Positions 25,394 to 38,406 of a stretch of 64,000 nucleotides of DNA are shown piece by piece. Position numbers and translations under genes: made by a program. The DNA lies in NCBI RefSeq assembly GCF_017876095.1, contig NZ_JAGINM010000007.1:1-64000 (forward strand), read 5' to 3'. This DNA is from Azospirillum agricola (lineage in GTDB: Bacteria; Pseudomonadota; Alphaproteobacteria; Azospirillales; Azospirillaceae). How positions within the stretch are numbered: the first letter of the stretch is position 1; each line of letters begins with the position of its first letter. The notes below the pieces were generated by a model. That model did no database searches. It had not been told where the DNA came from and saw only the letters and a list, made by a program, of their open reading frames with translations.

Positions 25394-26134
25394 ATGAAGC
25401 AGATGACCAAGCCCTTCATGGCCGAGCTTCAGAAGGCCCGCAAGACGGGGAACCCCTTCCAGGCGATCATCGACGAGGCGGTCGCGGTCACCCCCGCCAT
25501 CGCCGGCCCGACCCAGGCGGTGGCGCTCGACAACACGGAAGTGCTGCGCGCGATCGGCGATCTGGGGGCCAAGCTCGACCGTTTCCTGACCATGGACGCG
25601 GCTCAGATCGACCAGATCCAGGTCGAGATCGCCGACATCTCCGGCCGCATCAAGGCCACCAAGGTGGAGATGGCGGCCATCCGCCACCCGCTGGCCGGCG
25701 GCGAGGACAAGTTCCAGCAGGCGAGCCAGGAACTGAGCGCCGTGGTCTCGGCGACCGAGGCGGCGACCAACACCATCATGGCCTGCGCCGAGGAGCTGGA
25801 GGAGGTGGTGGCGGAGCTGAAGTCGTCGCTGCCCGAGGGCTACAGCCGCGACCGCGTCAACGACATGACCGACGTGATCGTCCGCATCTACGAGGCCTGC
25901 AACTTCCAGGATCTGACCGGCCAGCGCATCACCAAGGTCGTGCGCGCGATGTCCTTCATCGAGGAACGCGTCGACGCCATGATGGGGCTGTGGAACAAGC
26001 GCGAGTTCGAGGCGATGCCGCTGCCGCCCTCGGTCACCAAGAAGGACGAGCATCTCGACCTGCACGGCCCGGCCGAGGCGACCCCCGACAGCGGCAACAT
26101 CAGCCAGGCCGACATCGACGCGCTGTTCGGCTGA
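25394..26134 (+). CDS. second CheZ-like CheY-P phosphatase
   Basis: The product is 246 residues. A long helical core contains FQDLTGQR (Asp173, Gln177), the CheZ catalytic pair, and the protein ends with a single ISQADIDALFG motif like the CheY-docking end of CheZ/FliM. It is a paralogue of the preceding gene but lacks its repeat tail. The ATG at 25394 follows GAGGCGGGA; an earlier in-frame TTG (25328) is less likely. A strong terminator follows the stop, closing the cheY-cheZ-cheZ group. Confidence 0.85.
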   Translation: MKQMTKPFMAELQKARKTGNPFQAIIDEAVAVTPAIAGPTQAVALDNTEVLRAIGDLGAKLDRFLTMDAAQIDQIQVEIADISGRIKATKVEMAAIRHPLAGGEDKFQQASQELSAVVSATEAATNTIMACAEELEEVVAELKSSLPEGYSRDRVNDMTDVIVRIYEACNFQDLTGQRITKVVRAMSFIEERVDAMMGLWNKREFEAMPLPPSVTKKDEHLDLHGPAEATPDSGNISQADIDALFG

Positions 26135-26159
26135 CCGGCCCGATTGTCGGGATGACCGG

Positions 26160-26191
26160 AACCTCCTCCCGCGCATGGGGAGGAGGTTTTT
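26160..26191 (+). terminator. Rho-independent terminator after the cheY-cheZ group
   Basis: An 11-bp perfect stem (AACCTCCTCCC at 26160-26170 with 26178-26188) and a 7-base loop end in five T (26187-26191). Confidence 0.9.
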
Positions 26192-26302
26192 GCGTCCTGC
26201 CTCCAGCGGGCTGTTCTCCTTCCCCTTTCGCCGAGATCCGCTTGCGGCGCCCGCACCCCGGCGTGCTATACAGGGGCAACTCCGAAAGAGCCCAAGACGA
26301 CG

Positions 26303-27118
26303 ATGCTTTTCCGCTCCCCCCGCCTGCCGCTGACGGCCATCCTTCTGTCGGCCGCCCTTGCCGCCTGCTCCTCCACCAAGGAGGACGCGTATGTCGAGCG
26401 TCCGGCCGACCAGCTCCTGTCCGAAGCCGACGCGGCGATGAAGGACGAGTCGTTCAAGAAGGCCGCCAAGCTCTACGACGAGGTGGAGCGCCAGCATCCC
26501 TATTCGGAATCGGCGAGCAAGGCGCAGCTGATGGCCGCCTACGCCCATTACCAGGATTTGAAGTACGACGACGCCATCCTGGCGCTCGACCGCTTCATCC
26601 AGCTTCACCCCGGCAGCCCGGACGTCGCCTACGCCTATTACATGCGGGCGCTGTCCTATTACGAGCAGATCACCGACGTCCGCCGCGACCAGAAGATGAC
26701 ACGGCAGGCGCTCGACGCCCTGTCGGAGGTGGTGCGCCGCTTCCCCGAGAGCCAGTACGCCCGCGACGCCAAGCTGAAGATCGACCTGACCAACGACCAT
26801 CTCGCCGGCAAGGAGATGGAGGTCGGGCGCTTCTACCTGCGCCAGCAGCAGTACACGGCGGCCATCGGGCGTTTCCGGGCGGTGATTGAAACCTACCAGA
26901 CGACCTCCCATGTCCCTGAGGCGTTGCACCGGCTGGTGGAATGCTATCTGGCGCTCGGCGTGACCGACGAAGCGAAGACCGCAGCGGCCGTGCTTGGCCA
27001 CAACTTCCCCGGCAGCGAATGGTACACGGACAGCTACGCACTGCTGGTGGACGCCAACCTGCGTCCCGAGCGAAACGAGAGATCGTGGCTCAGCAAAGCC
27101 TGGAACTCCCTGTTCTAG
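26303..27118 (+). CDS. bamD: outer-membrane assembly lipoprotein BamD
   Basis: The product is 271 residues. A lipoprotein signal peptide ends in LAAC with Cys22 as the lipid-bearing residue. The rest is a chain of TPR-like helices (ADQLLSEADAAMKDESFKKAAKLYDEV, RFIQLHPGSPDVAYAYYMRALS and others) typical of BamD. It is an essential partner of BamA in folding outer-membrane proteins, which would include the TpsB transporter in this window. It is followed 8 bases later by recN, a common alphaproteobacterial arrangement. Confidence 0.93.
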   Translation: MLFRSPRLPLTAILLSAALAACSSTKEDAYVERPADQLLSEADAAMKDESFKKAAKLYDEVERQHPYSESASKAQLMAAYAHYQDLKYDDAILALDRFIQLHPGSPDVAYAYYMRALSYYEQITDVRRDQKMTRQALDALSEVVRRFPESQYARDAKLKIDLTNDHLAGKEMEVGRFYLRQQQYTAAIGRFRAVIETYQTTSHVPEALHRLVECYLALGVTDEAKTAAAVLGHNFPGSEWYTDSYALLVDANLRPERNERSWLSKAWNSLF

Positions 27119-27126
27119 GGCGCTCC

Positions 27127-28794
27127 ATGCTGGCCTCCCTGACGATCCGGGACGTCGTCCTGATCGAACGGTTGAGCCTGTCCTTCCGCCGGGGCCTCGT
27201 CGCCCTGACCGGCGAGACCGGCGCCGGCAAGTCCATCCTGCTCGACGCCCTAGGGCTGGCGCTCGGCGCGCGGGCCGAATCCGGGCTGGTGCGGCACGGC
27301 GCCGACCAGGCCGCCGTCACCGCCGAGTTCGAGCTGTCCGGCGACCACCCGGCGCTGGCCATCCTCAAGGAGCAGGGGCTGGACGCGGAAGAGCGTCTGG
27401 TCGTCCGCCGCACCGTCAGCGCCGACGGGCGCAGCCGCGCCTGGGTCAACGATCAGGCGGTCGGCGTCGGGCTGCTGAGGAAGCTGGGCGAGGAGCTGGT
27501 CGAGGTCCATGGCCAGTTCGACACCCACGGCCTGCTGAACCCGCAGACCCATCGCGGCGTGCTCGACGCCTACGCCGGGCTCGCCGCCCAGGCGGCGCAG
27601 GTCGCCGCCTCGCACCGGGCGTGGCGGCAGGTCGAGGACGCCCGCCATTCCGCCGCCGCCGAGATCGCCCGCGCCCGCTCCGAGGAGGAGTATCTCCGCC
27701 ACGCCGTCGCCGAGTTGGACGCGCTGTCGCCCAAGCCCGGCGAGGAGGAGGAACTGGCCGAGACGCGCGCCGTCCTGATGCACCGGGAAAAGCTGGTGGA
27801 CGGCATGAACGCCGCCTACGCCGAGCTGTCCGGGGAGCGCGGTGTCGAGCGGTCCCTGTCCTCGGCCATCCGCACCCTGAGCCGCATCGCCGACAAGGCC
27901 GGCGGCACGCTGGACCCGGTGATCGCCGCGCTCGACCGTGCGGCCACCGAGGCGGGGGAGGCCATCGCCGCCCTGCAATCCGCCTCCAGCGGAGTCGACA
28001 TGGATCCGCGCGCCCTGGAAAAGCTGGAGGAGCGGCTGTTCGCCCTGCGCGCCGCCGCCCGCAAGCACGGTGTCGATGTCGACGCGCTGGCCGCGCTGCG
28101 CGAGGACATGGCCGGCCGCCTGCTGCTGATCGAGGACCAGGGCGACCTGCTGACCCGCCTCGCCAAGGAGGCGGCGGTCGCGCGCGCCGCCTACCACGCC
28201 GCCGCCGAGACGCTGAGCGCCGCGCGGCGCGAGGCCGCCGGCCGGCTTGACGCGGCGGTGGCGGTCGAGCTGACCCCGCTGAAGCTCGACAAGGCGAAGT
28301 TCCGCACGCTGGTCGAATCGCTCGACGAGCCGGAATGGGGGGCGTCGGGCATCGACCGTGTCGCCTTCCAGGTGGCGACCAACCCCGGCGCTCCGCCCGG
28401 CGCCCTGAACAAGATCGCGTCCGGCGGCGAGCTGGCCCGCTTCATGCTGGCGCTGAAGGTGGTGCTGGCCCAGACCTCGACCATCGGAACGCTGGTGTTC
28501 GACGAGGTCGACACCGGCATCGGCGGTGCCGTGGCCGCAGCGGTCGGCGAGCGGCTGGAGACGCTGGGCCACGGGCTCCAGGTGCTGGTGGTGACGCACA
28601 GCCCGCAGGTGGCGGCGCGCGGCGCCGTGCATCTGAAGGTTCAGAAATCGCAGAAGGGCGAGCAGGTCACCACCGGCGTCGCCGAGTTGGACGGCGACGA
28701 GCGCCGCGAGGAGATCGCCCGCATGCTGTCCGGCGCCACCGTGACGGCCGAAGCCCGCGCGGCCGCCGACAGCCTGATCGCCGGGCGCGGGTAG
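27127..28794 (+). CDS. recN: DNA repair protein RecN
   Basis: The product is 555 residues, an SMC-like ATPase acting at double-strand breaks. Walker A GETGAGKS lies at residues 29-36. Signature GGELARFMLALK and Walker B LVFDEVDTGIGG lie near the C-terminus, with a central coiled-coil region. The ATG at 27127 (MLASLTIRDVVLIERL) is the conserved start, 8 bases after bamD, so the two are co-transcribed. SOS control is usual for recN, but no LexA-type site was recognised close to it. Confidence 0.95.
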   Translation: MLASLTIRDVVLIERLSLSFRRGLVALTGETGAGKSILLDALGLALGARAESGLVRHGADQAAVTAEFELSGDHPALAILKEQGLDAEERLVVRRTVSADGRSRAWVNDQAVGVGLLRKLGEELVEVHGQFDTHGLLNPQTHRGVLDAYAGLAAQAAQVAASHRAWRQVEDARHSAAAEIARARSEEEYLRHAVAELDALSPKPGEEEELAETRAVLMHREKLVDGMNAAYAELSGERGVERSLSSAIRTLSRIADKAGGTLDPVIAALDRAATEAGEAIAALQSASSGVDMDPRALEKLEERLFALRAAARKHGVDVDALAALREDMAGRLLLIEDQGDLLTRLAKEAAVARAAYHAAAETLSAARREAAGRLDAAVAVELTPLKLDKAKFRTLVESLDEPEWGASGIDRVAFQVATNPGAPPGALNKIASGGELARFMLALKVVLAQTSTIGTLVFDEVDTGIGGAVAAAVGERLETLGHGLQVLVVTHSPQVAARGAVHLKVQKSQKGEQVTTGVAELDGDERREEIARMLSGATVTAEARAAADSLIAGRG

Positions 28795-31917
<3,123 letters not shown>

Positions 31918-31942
31918 TGGCGGACGGCCTTATGATCCGCGT

Positions 31943-31976
31943 CTCATGAGCGGTGCCTCATGAGCGGTGCCTCATG
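31943..31976. repeat. 14-bp direct repeat (two copies plus partial third)
   Basis: CTCATGAGCGGTGC occurs at 31943-31956 and 31957-31970, followed by a partial CTCATG. It lies 26 bases after ligA. The remaining gap to the hemerythrin gene (to 32178) holds no recognisable gene and probably its promoter. Confidence 0.7.
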
Positions 31977-32178
31977 GGTGGTTGGCCACCGTCGCTGCGC
32001 TTCCTTGCCGCAGCGGCCATAATGTCGCATCGACCTCTGGCCGAGTTGACGGGAGAAAGCCTTGCGGGTCACATAAGAAAACGCTGCTGTTCCGCCATGC
32101 CATATCCACGAGACGGGTGGTCAACACCCGCGGGGCATCGTCGCGGCCGGCACAGGCCCTGGGGAAGAAGGAAGCGCC

Positions 32179-32613
32179 ATGGACTCCATGCAGATGGACG
32201 CCATCCAGTGGTCGCGCTGGATGAGCGTCGGCAACGACGATCTCGACGCCGACCACCGCGTGCTGATCGCCATCGTCAACAAGCTGTTCGACGAGGCCAA
32301 CCGTCAGGATCCCGCTCTGATCGAGGCCATTCTCGACGAGCTGATCGCCTACACCCGGCATCACTTCGCCGCCGAGGAAGCCTGCATGTTGCGGGCGAAC
32401 TACCCGACCTTCGCGTCCCACAAGGCGCTGCACGATTCGCTGACCCGGCAGGTGGAGGCCTACCGGGACAGCTTCCGCGCCAACCGCGAGGGCATCACCG
32501 GCGAGGAGGTGTTCATCTTCTGCGCCGATTGGCTCGGCCAGCACATTCTGAAGGAGGACACCCGCTTCGGCGAGTACGCCGCGACCGGGGAGCCACAGGC
32601 CGCGGTGGGGTAG
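32179..32613 (+). CDS. bacteriohemerythrin
   Basis: The product is 144 residues. It binds O2 at a di-iron centre in a four-helix bundle. The full ligand set can be picked out: His26, His62 (in TRHH), Glu66, His81, His85, His122 and Asp127. It is cytosolic, with no signal peptide. The ATG at 32179 follows GAAGAAGGAAG. In motile microaerophiles such proteins store or sense oxygen and often accompany chemotaxis; here that link is only by distance (about 6 kb from cheY). Confidence 0.93.
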   Translation: MDSMQMDAIQWSRWMSVGNDDLDADHRVLIAIVNKLFDEANRQDPALIEAILDELIAYTRHHFAAEEACMLRANYPTFASHKALHDSLTRQVEAYRDSFRANREGITGEEVFIFCADWLGQHILKEDTRFGEYAATGEPQAAVG

Positions 32614-32751
32614 TGTCCGGGGAAGGGTGGGGCGAAAGTCCTGCCGAAGTTCAGTCAATATCTCAAAGAAATTGCATAAAATATTGATATAATTCGTAAA
32701 TAAGTTCATCGCATGGAACGCGCCTCGTCGAAACGCGCGCTGCGGACATCG

Positions 32752-32786
32752 GCGCCTTCTCCGAAAGGGGAGGGCGCTTTTTCTTT
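32752..32786 (+). terminator. terminator after hemerythrin gene
   Basis: GCGCCTTCTCC (32752-32762) pairs with GGGGAGGGCGC (32767-32777) with two mismatches around a GAAA loop, followed by TTTTTCTTT. It is 138 bases past the stop; the gap between is AT-rich (32640-32705). Confidence 0.65.
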
Positions 32787-32821
32787 GGGCTGGCGCCCAG
32801 CCGGAAGGGGAGGGGATCGGC

Positions 32822-32854
32822 GCAAAAGAAAATGCCCTCCCCGGAGGGGAGGGC
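32822..32854 (-). terminator. terminator of the lpxC end of the dcw cluster
   Basis: On the minus strand, a 9-bp perfect stem (GCCCTCCCC with GGGGAGGGC, 32834-32854) is followed by ATTTTCTTTTG. It lies 29 bases past the lpxC stop and faces the hemerythrin terminator. Confidence 0.85.
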
Positions 32855-32883
32855 AGGGCAGGCATTGATGGAAAATTGAACGG

Positions 32884-33822
32884 TCAGGCGACCGCGAGCT
32901 GCTCCAGCGCACGGCGGGCCGCCGGCAGCGACACGACGGCGCTGTCGTAGCGCCACGCGCTGCGGTCGGCGAACAGCGCGCGCAGAAGCTGGTTGTTCAG
33001 CGCGTGGCCGGAACGCACGCCATGGAAACGCCCGACGAATGGGGCGCCCGCGAGATACAGGTCGCCGACGGCGTCCAGGATCTTGTGGCGCACGAACTCG
33101 TCGCTGAAGCGCAGGCCGTCGGCGTTCATCACCGTGTCGCCGGAAATGACCACGGCGTTGTCCAGCGAACCGCCACGGGCCAGCCCCATCTTGCGCAGCC
33201 CCTCGACCTCGTGCAGGAAGCCGAAGGTGCGGGCGCGGCTGATCTCGTCCTTGAAGACGTCGCCGTCCAGCTCGACCGCGTGCGACTGCTGGGCGATGGC
33301 GGCGCTGTCGAAATCGATGTCGAAGCTGAAGACCGTCGTCTCGTCGGGGGTGAAGGTGGCGCTCTTGACGCCGTCGCTGACGGTGACCGGCTTCAGGATG
33401 CGGATCACCCGGCGCGGCGCGCCGGACACGGCGATGCCGGCCTGCTCGATGGCGGCGACGAAGGGGGCGGCGCTGCCGTCCATGATCGGCACTTCGATGT
33501 TGTCGAGCGACACCACGGCGTTGTCGATGCCGCAGCCGGCCAGCGCCGACATCAGATGCTCGATCGTGCCGATGGTGGTGCCGTGGCTGTTGCCGATGAC
33601 GGTGCACATGCGGGTGTCGACCACCGCGTCCCAGCGCGCCGGGACGATCGCGGCGGCCCCGCGCAGGTCGGTGCGGATGAAGGTGATTCCGGAATTCGCA
33701 TCGGCCGGAGCAATCGTCAGCGTGACGATGGCGCCCGAATGCAGCCCGATGCCGGTGATGGTCACCGGCTTCTTCAGGGTCTGCTGGAACAATCCGTCCG
33801 CATTACCACGATTGTTGATCAC
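32884..33822 (-). CDS. lpxC: UDP-3-O-acyl-N-acetylglucosamine deacetylase LpxC
   Basis: The product is 312 residues from the GTG at 33822, the family's normal length. It is the zinc hydrolase of the first committed step of lipid A synthesis. Metal and catalytic residues are recognisable: His in TIEHLMSAL, His and Asp in HKILDAVGD, and the final His in GHALNN. The GTG start is chosen because the conserved N-terminus (INNRGNADGLFQQTLKKPV) begins there, although the ribosome site is weak. It follows ftsZ with a 333-base gap that contains a terminator, so it likely has its own promoter. Confidence 0.95.
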   Translation of the reverse strand: MINNRGNADGLFQQTLKKPVTITGIGLHSGAIVTLTIAPADANSGITFIRTDLRGAAAIVPARWDAVVDTRMCTVIGNSHGTTIGTIEHLMSALAGCGIDNAVVSLDNIEVPIMDGSAAPFVAAIEQAGIAVSGAPRRVIRILKPVTVSDGVKSATFTPDETTVFSFDIDFDSAAIAQQSHAVELDGDVFKDEISRARTFGFLHEVEGLRKMGLARGGSLDNAVVISGDTVMNADGLRFSDEFVRHKILDAVGDLYLAGAPFVGRFHGVRSGHALNNQLLRALFADRSAWRYDSAVVSLPAARRALEQLAVA

Positions 33823-34017
33823 GATGTCTGTCCGTCTTCGTCTCGTTCCGGTCTGGGGCGCTGTGACCTTGCGTCGCTCTGCTTCGGGCGCCGCGCTGGC
33901 CACTTGCCGCCTTTGACCATGCTGTCTTGGTAACACCGGCCCCGGACCAGGGCAAATCACTCATTGTTACCGTTTGTTGCAGAGCAAAAGGAGTAGGGGC
34001 GGATCATCCGGACGGAA

Positions 34018-34058
34018 ACAAAAAATCCCCCGGGGCTGCGCGGACGCGTCCCCGGGGG
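34018..34058 (-). terminator. terminator after ftsZ
   Basis: A 9-bp perfect stem, CCCCCGGGG (34027-34035) with 34050-34058, is followed on the minus strand by ATTTTTTG. The rest of the 333-base ftsZ-lpxC gap (33823-34155) should hold an lpxC promoter; none could be pinned down. Confidence 0.8.
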
Positions 34059-34155
34059 CCGAAATTTTCGGTCAGGTTGTGGAGCCGCCGGCGCCGCATC
34101 GAGGCGGCGGTCGGCGGTTATCTCCGGCTTTCGCCGGGATCGCTTGGCCGCCGGG

Positions 34156-36009
34156 TCAGTTGGCCTGGCGGCGCAGGAAGGCGGGGATGTCCAACTCTTC
34201 CTGTTCGGTCTTCGGCTGGCCTTCGGCCGCCGGGCGCGGAGCCGGGGCCATCGGCTGCGGGGCCGGCTGGTAGGCGGCCTGCTGCGGCTGAGGGGCCGGC
34301 TGGTAGGCCGGCTGCTGCTGCGGCTGGGGCGCCGGATAGGCCGGGGCCGACGGGTACTGCGGCTGCGCGGCCTGCGGCGCCGGGTAAGCCGGAGCGGCCG
34401 GGTACTGCTGCGGGGCCGGCGGGTAGGGCTGGGCCTGCGGGGCCGGCTGCGGCGCCGGCTCGGACTTGCGGCCGAGGCCGGTCACCAGACCGAACAGGAA
34501 GTTGCCCTTGCGCGGCGCCGGGGCGGGTTCCGGGGCCGGAGCGTGCCCGACCGACAGGCCGGACGGGTGGTGCTGCGGCGCCGGGGCGGCGTGGTGCTGC
34601 GGCTGCGGCGGGGCGCTCATCGCCGGCGCGGCCGGCTGGTGGGTCTGCTGCGGCTGGGCCGGCTGCGGCGGGTAGGACGGGGCCGGCTGGGCGCCGACCG
34701 TCACCGGCTGGCGCGGGCCGGCGTCGGCCGGCTTGGGCGCGAAGAAATGGCCGTCCTGGCTCTCGCCGTGCAGCGGGCCGGAGGCCGGCTTGGCCGGGGC
34801 GTTCTCCGGCGCCGGGGCGGCGTAATGGCCGGTCTGCTGCGCCGGGTCGTGCTGGAGGGCGTTCGAGCCGGCGGTCACCGGCTGCGACTGGCGCAGCGTG
34901 GTGGCGGCGCTGGGGATCGCCGGGGCGGCGGCCGGCATCGCCGGCGAGGCGGTGGTCAGGCCGGCGGGCGCGCCCGGCTTCTTGGCGCGGTCGGAGACCA
35001 GCGACAGGTTGACCGGGTGCAGCGGGCGCGGGTTGCTCATCGCCGCCGCGTCGATGCCGGTGGCGACGACCGACACGCGCATCATGCCGTCCAGCGAGGC
35101 GTCGAAGGTCGAGCCGAAGATGATGTTGGCGTCGGGATCGACCTCGTCGCGGACGCGGTTGGCCGCCTCGTCGACCTCGAACAGGGTCATGTCATAGCCG
35201 CCGGTGATGTTGATGAGGACGCCGCGCGCACCCTTCATCGACACGTCGTCGAGCAGCGGGTTGGAGATGGCGGCCTCGGCGGCCTCGATGGCGCGGCGCT
35301 CGCCGCTGGCCTCGCCAGTGCCCATCATCGCCTTGCCCATCTCGGTCATGACCGAGCGGATGTCGGCGAAGTCCAGGTTGATCAGGCCGGGCATCACCAT
35401 CAGGTCGGTGACGCCGCGCACGCCCGAATGCAGCACGTCGTCGGCCATCTTGAAGGCGTCCGCGAAGGTCGTCTTCTCGTTGGCGATGCGGAACAGGTTC
35501 TGGTTCGGGATGATGATCAGCGTGTCGACGTACTGCTGGAGCTCGGCGATGCCGCCCTCGGCCAGGCGCATGCGGTGGCCGCCCTCGAAATGGAAGGGCT
35601 TGGTCACGACGCCGACGGTCAGCAGGCCGCGCTCGCGCGCCGCGCGCGCGATGACCGGCGCCGCGCCCGTGCCGGTGCCGCCGCCCATGCCGGCGGTGAT
35701 GAACACCATGTTGGCGCCTTCGAGGAACTGGCAGATCTCCTCCATCTGCTCCTCGGCCGAGGCGCGGCCGACGTCCGGCTTGGAGCCGGCGCCGAGGCCG
35801 CGCGTGGTGGCGGTGCCGAGCTGGAGGCGCTTCTCGCAGAGCGAGCCCTTCAGGGCCTGGGCGTCGGTGTTGCCGACGACGAAGTCCACGCCCTCCAGGT
35901 TCGACTTGATCATGTTGTTGACGGCGTTGCCGCCGGCGCCACCGACACCGAAGACGGTGATGCGCGGCTTCAGTTCGGGCTCGATCTGGGGAATGGTGAC
36001 GTTGATCAT
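34156..36009 (-). CDS. ftsZ: cell division protein FtsZ with long C-terminal linker
   Basis: The product is 617 residues. It is a tubulin-like GTPase forming the Z ring. Residues 1-320 are the conserved GTPase core with [10 protein letters not shown], the tubulin signature [10 protein letters not shown] and the T7 loop [11 protein letters not shown] roughly 270-residue Pro/Gln/Ala-rich linker follows, far longer than in E. coli (383 residues total). The C-terminal conserved peptide [13 protein letters not shown] is intact and would bind FtsA and other partners. The start is the ATG at 36009. It lies 115 bases after ftsA. Confidence 0.97.
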   Translation of the reverse strand: MINVTIPQIEPELKPRITVFGVGGAGGNAVNNMIKSNLEGVDFVVGNTDAQALKGSLCEKRLQLGTATTRGLGAGSKPDVGRASAEEQMEEICQFLEGANMVFITAGMGGGTGTGAAPVIARAARERGLLTVGVVTKPFHFEGGHRMRLAEGGIAELQQYVDTLIIIPNQNLFRIANEKTTFADAFKMADDVLHSGVRGVTDLMVMPGLINLDFADIRSVMTEMGKAMMGTGEASGERRAIEAAEAAISNPLLDDVSMKGARGVLINITGGYDMTLFEVDEAANRVRDEVDPDANIIFGSTFDASLDGMMRVSVVATGIDAAAMSNPRPLHPVNLSLVSDRAKKPGAPAGLTTASPAMPAAAPAIPSAATTLRQSQPVTAGSNALQHDPAQQTGHYAAPAPENAPAKPASGPLHGESQDGHFFAPKPADAGPRQPVTVGAQPAPSYPPQPAQPQQTHQPAAPAMSAPPQPQHHAAPAPQHHPSGLSVGHAPAPEPAPAPRKGNFLFGLVTGLGRKSEPAPQPAPQAQPYPPAPQQYPAAPAYPAPQAAQPQYPSAPAYPAPQPQQQPAYQPAPQPQQAAYQPAPQPMAPAPRPAAEGQPKTEQEELDIPAFLRRQAN

Positions 36010-36124
36010 TCTTGGTTCTCCACAACCTGTTTTGATTTGAGTTTCAAGGCTTCGCTCGATCGGTCCCCGGTTGGGTCCAGGGCCTGCCGGATCGGGAATT
36101 GGGGCGGTGCGGCGGGGCGAACCA

Positions 36125-37408
36125 TCAGAGATTCTCCCGCAGCCACAGGCCGACGCGCCCGAGGAGACCGGTGTTGGCGACGGCCTCCTGGCCGGTCACC
36201 ATCAGTTCCGTCGGGTTGCGCACGGCGTGTAGGAGGAGGCCCGCCGCCGTCGCGAAGGCCGGACCGCCATGCGCCTCGTTGAGGCCGGCGATCCGGGTCG
36301 GGCGACCGATGCGGACCTGCTTGTCGAGGATGAGCTGCGCCAGCTCGCGCGTGTTGGGCAGCTGGCTGGCGCCGCCGGTGAGGACGACGCGGCGGCCGAC
36401 CAGCCGGGCGTAGCCCGACTGCTCCAGCGTGCCGCGGATCTCCTCGAAGATCTCCTCCATCCGGGCCTGGATGACGCTGACCAGGAAGGAGCGCGGCATG
36501 CTGGCGGTGCCGCTCTCGCTGCGCTCGTCCTCGCCGACCTGCGGCACCTCGATCATCTCGCGCTCGTCGGCCGGGTTGGCGCGGGCGCTGCCGTAGAGCG
36601 CCTTCAGCCGCTCGGCGTGGGCCAGCGTGGTGGCGAGCCCGTGGGCGATGTCGTTGGTGACGTGGCGCCCGCCGAGCGGCACGGCGCCGGTCCACACCAG
36701 ATTGCCTTCGGAGAAGATGGAGATCGTCGTGCCGCCGCCGCCGATGTCGATGCAGGCGGCGCCCATCTCCATCTCGTCCTCGACCAGACAGGCGAGGCCG
36801 GAGGCGAAGGGGCTGACCACCATGCTCTCGATGTCGAGGTGGCAACGGGCGATGCAGGTGTGCAGCGTGCGGATGGCACCGGCCGACGCGGTGACGACGT
36901 GGAGCTGGGCGCCGAGCTGGTTGCCGTACATCCCTTTGGGGTCGCGGATGCCGCGGCTGGCGTCGAGGTTGAAGCCCAGCGGGATGGTGTGGATCAGCGT
37001 CTGGTCGGGACCGGCCTGGAGCGTGCGGGCGTGCGCCATGGCGCGGCGGATGTCGCCCTCCGTCACCTCCTGGCCATAGACCGGGACCTGGGCGTTGAAG
37101 GCGTGCGAGCGGGGATGGCCCATCGAGACGTTGACGACGACGTCGCGGATCGTCTCGCCGGCCATCTGCTCGGCGGCGTGGACGGCGGCGCCGATCGAGG
37201 TCTCCGCCGCCTCCATGTCGATGATCGAGCCGGCGCGGATGCCCGTGGCGATCTGGTGGCCGACACCGATCACGCGGACCGAGCCGGGCTCGTCCATCCG
37301 CGCGATGATGCAGCACACCTTGGTCGAGCCGACGTCCAGCGCCGCGACGATGCCGCCGCGCGCCGGTCGTTTCGGCTTCTTTGCCCCGTTGAATCCCATG
37401 CCGAACAT
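36125..37408 (-). CDS. ftsA: cell division protein FtsA
   Basis: The product is 427 residues. This actin-like ATPase tethers FtsZ to the membrane. The phosphate-binding loops [10 protein letters not shown] and [13 protein letters not shown], the 1C domain and a C-terminal amphipathic end ([12 protein letters not shown]) are visible. The start is ATG 37408 (MFGMGF) or the in-frame ATG nine bases downstream. It lies 35 bases after ftsQ and 115 bases before ftsZ. Confidence 0.96.
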   Translation of the reverse strand: MFGMGFNGAKKPKRPARGGIVAALDVGSTKVCCIIARMDEPGSVRVIGVGHQIATGIRAGSIIDMEAAETSIGAAVHAAEQMAGETIRDVVVNVSMGHPRSHAFNAQVPVYGQEVTEGDIRRAMAHARTLQAGPDQTLIHTIPLGFNLDASRGIRDPKGMYGNQLGAQLHVVTASAGAIRTLHTCIARCHLDIESMVVSPFASGLACLVEDEMEMGAACIDIGGGGTTISIFSEGNLVWTGAVPLGGRHVTNDIAHGLATTLAHAERLKALYGSARANPADEREMIEVPQVGEDERSESGTASMPRSFLVSVIQARMEEIFEEIRGTLEQSGYARLVGRRVVLTGGASQLPNTRELAQLILDKQVRIGRPTRIAGLNEAHGGPAFATAAGLLLHAVRNPTELMVTGQEAVANTGLLGRVGLWLRENL

Positions 37409-37443
37409 GCCCTCTCAGCCCAGCCCGCCGCCGTTCGTCCCAC

Positions 37444-38406
37444 TCATGTCTTCTTGCCGTTCGGCTTCTTCTTGGAGTCGTCCTCCCAGCCCGGAAGCTG
37501 CGCGGTGTCGCTGGTTTGCAGAATGGCACGATCGGGCTGGCGCAGGTCGACGGCCACGATGTCGCGGTCGAGCACGCGGCCGGTCGCCTCCATCTCCGCG
37601 AGCTGCCGGAGCGCGATCGGCATGCCGTCGCCCTCCGGCAGCTTGATGGTCACGCCGTTGTCGAGCTGGAGGTTCCAGCGGCGGTCGCTGATCCAGCTTG
37701 CCGAGGTGACGCGCGGCCGGATCGCAGGCACGCGGTCGAGCGCGGCCAGCAGGCTCTGCACCTGCTGCGGCGCGTTGGCGCCGATCACCTGGGGCAGCGT
37801 GTCGATGCGCTGGTTGCCGCGCCGCGCCAGTTCCACCGCGTCGGCCAGCGGGCGGCCGGCGCGGTCGATGACGGTGAAGCGGCGCTCGTGCTGCCAGATC
37901 GCCATCGGCTGGCGCTCCGACAGGCTGATGTAGAGGATGCCGGGCAGGCGGCGCTCAATCGAGACCGAGGACACCCAGGGCAGCTCCTCCAGCCGGGTCT
38001 TGGCCTCGGCGAGGTCGATGCCGAGGATCGGCTCGCCGCGATGGACGCCGAGCGCCTGCATCACCGCGTCGCGCTCCGTCTCGGTGCGGCCGACCACCAG
38101 GATCTCGTTCAGCGAGAAGCCCAGCGCGCCGCTGGCGTCGATCAGGCTGTCGCGCGCCGCCGCCATCGTCTCGGCGAGGCTGGCGCGCTTCCAGGCGGTG
38201 CCGACGGCGCCGGCCAGCAGCAGGACGGGCACCAGCACCAGCGCCGCCTTGACGGCGGGCCGGGTCCAGCGCGGCCAGGCGCGGCGGCGGTTGCCCTTCT
38301 GCGCCGACGCCGCCATGGCGCGGGGCGGCGCCGGCATCTCGTCGCGGGGCGCGCGTCCGCCGAGCGTCGGGCGGAACTGCGGGTTGGCCATCAGGCGAGC
38401 TGACAT
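37444..38406 (-). CDS. ftsQ: cell division protein FtsQ
   Basis: The product is 320 residues. A cytosolic basic N-terminus (about 1-50) leads to one membrane helix (AALVLVPVLLLAGAVGTAW), a POTRA domain (VVGRTETERDAVMQAL, PWVSSVSIERRLPG) and the FtsQ beta domain. It links the FtsBL complex to the Z ring. The ATG at 38406 overlaps the end of ddl by 16 bases. Confidence 0.93.
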   Translation of the reverse strand: MSARLMANPQFRPTLGGRAPRDEMPAPPRAMAASAQKGNRRRAWPRWTRPAVKAALVLVPVLLLAGAVGTAWKRASLAETMAAARDSLIDASGALGFSLNEILVVGRTETERDAVMQALGVHRGEPILGIDLAEAKTRLEELPWVSSVSIERRLPGILYISLSERQPMAIWQHERRFTVIDRAGRPLADAVELARRGNQRIDTLPQVIGANAPQQVQSLLAALDRVPAIRPRVTSASWISDRRWNLQLDNGVTIKLPEGDGMPIALRQLAEMEATGRVLDRDIVAVDLRQPDRAILQTSDTAQLPGWEDDSKKKPNGKKT

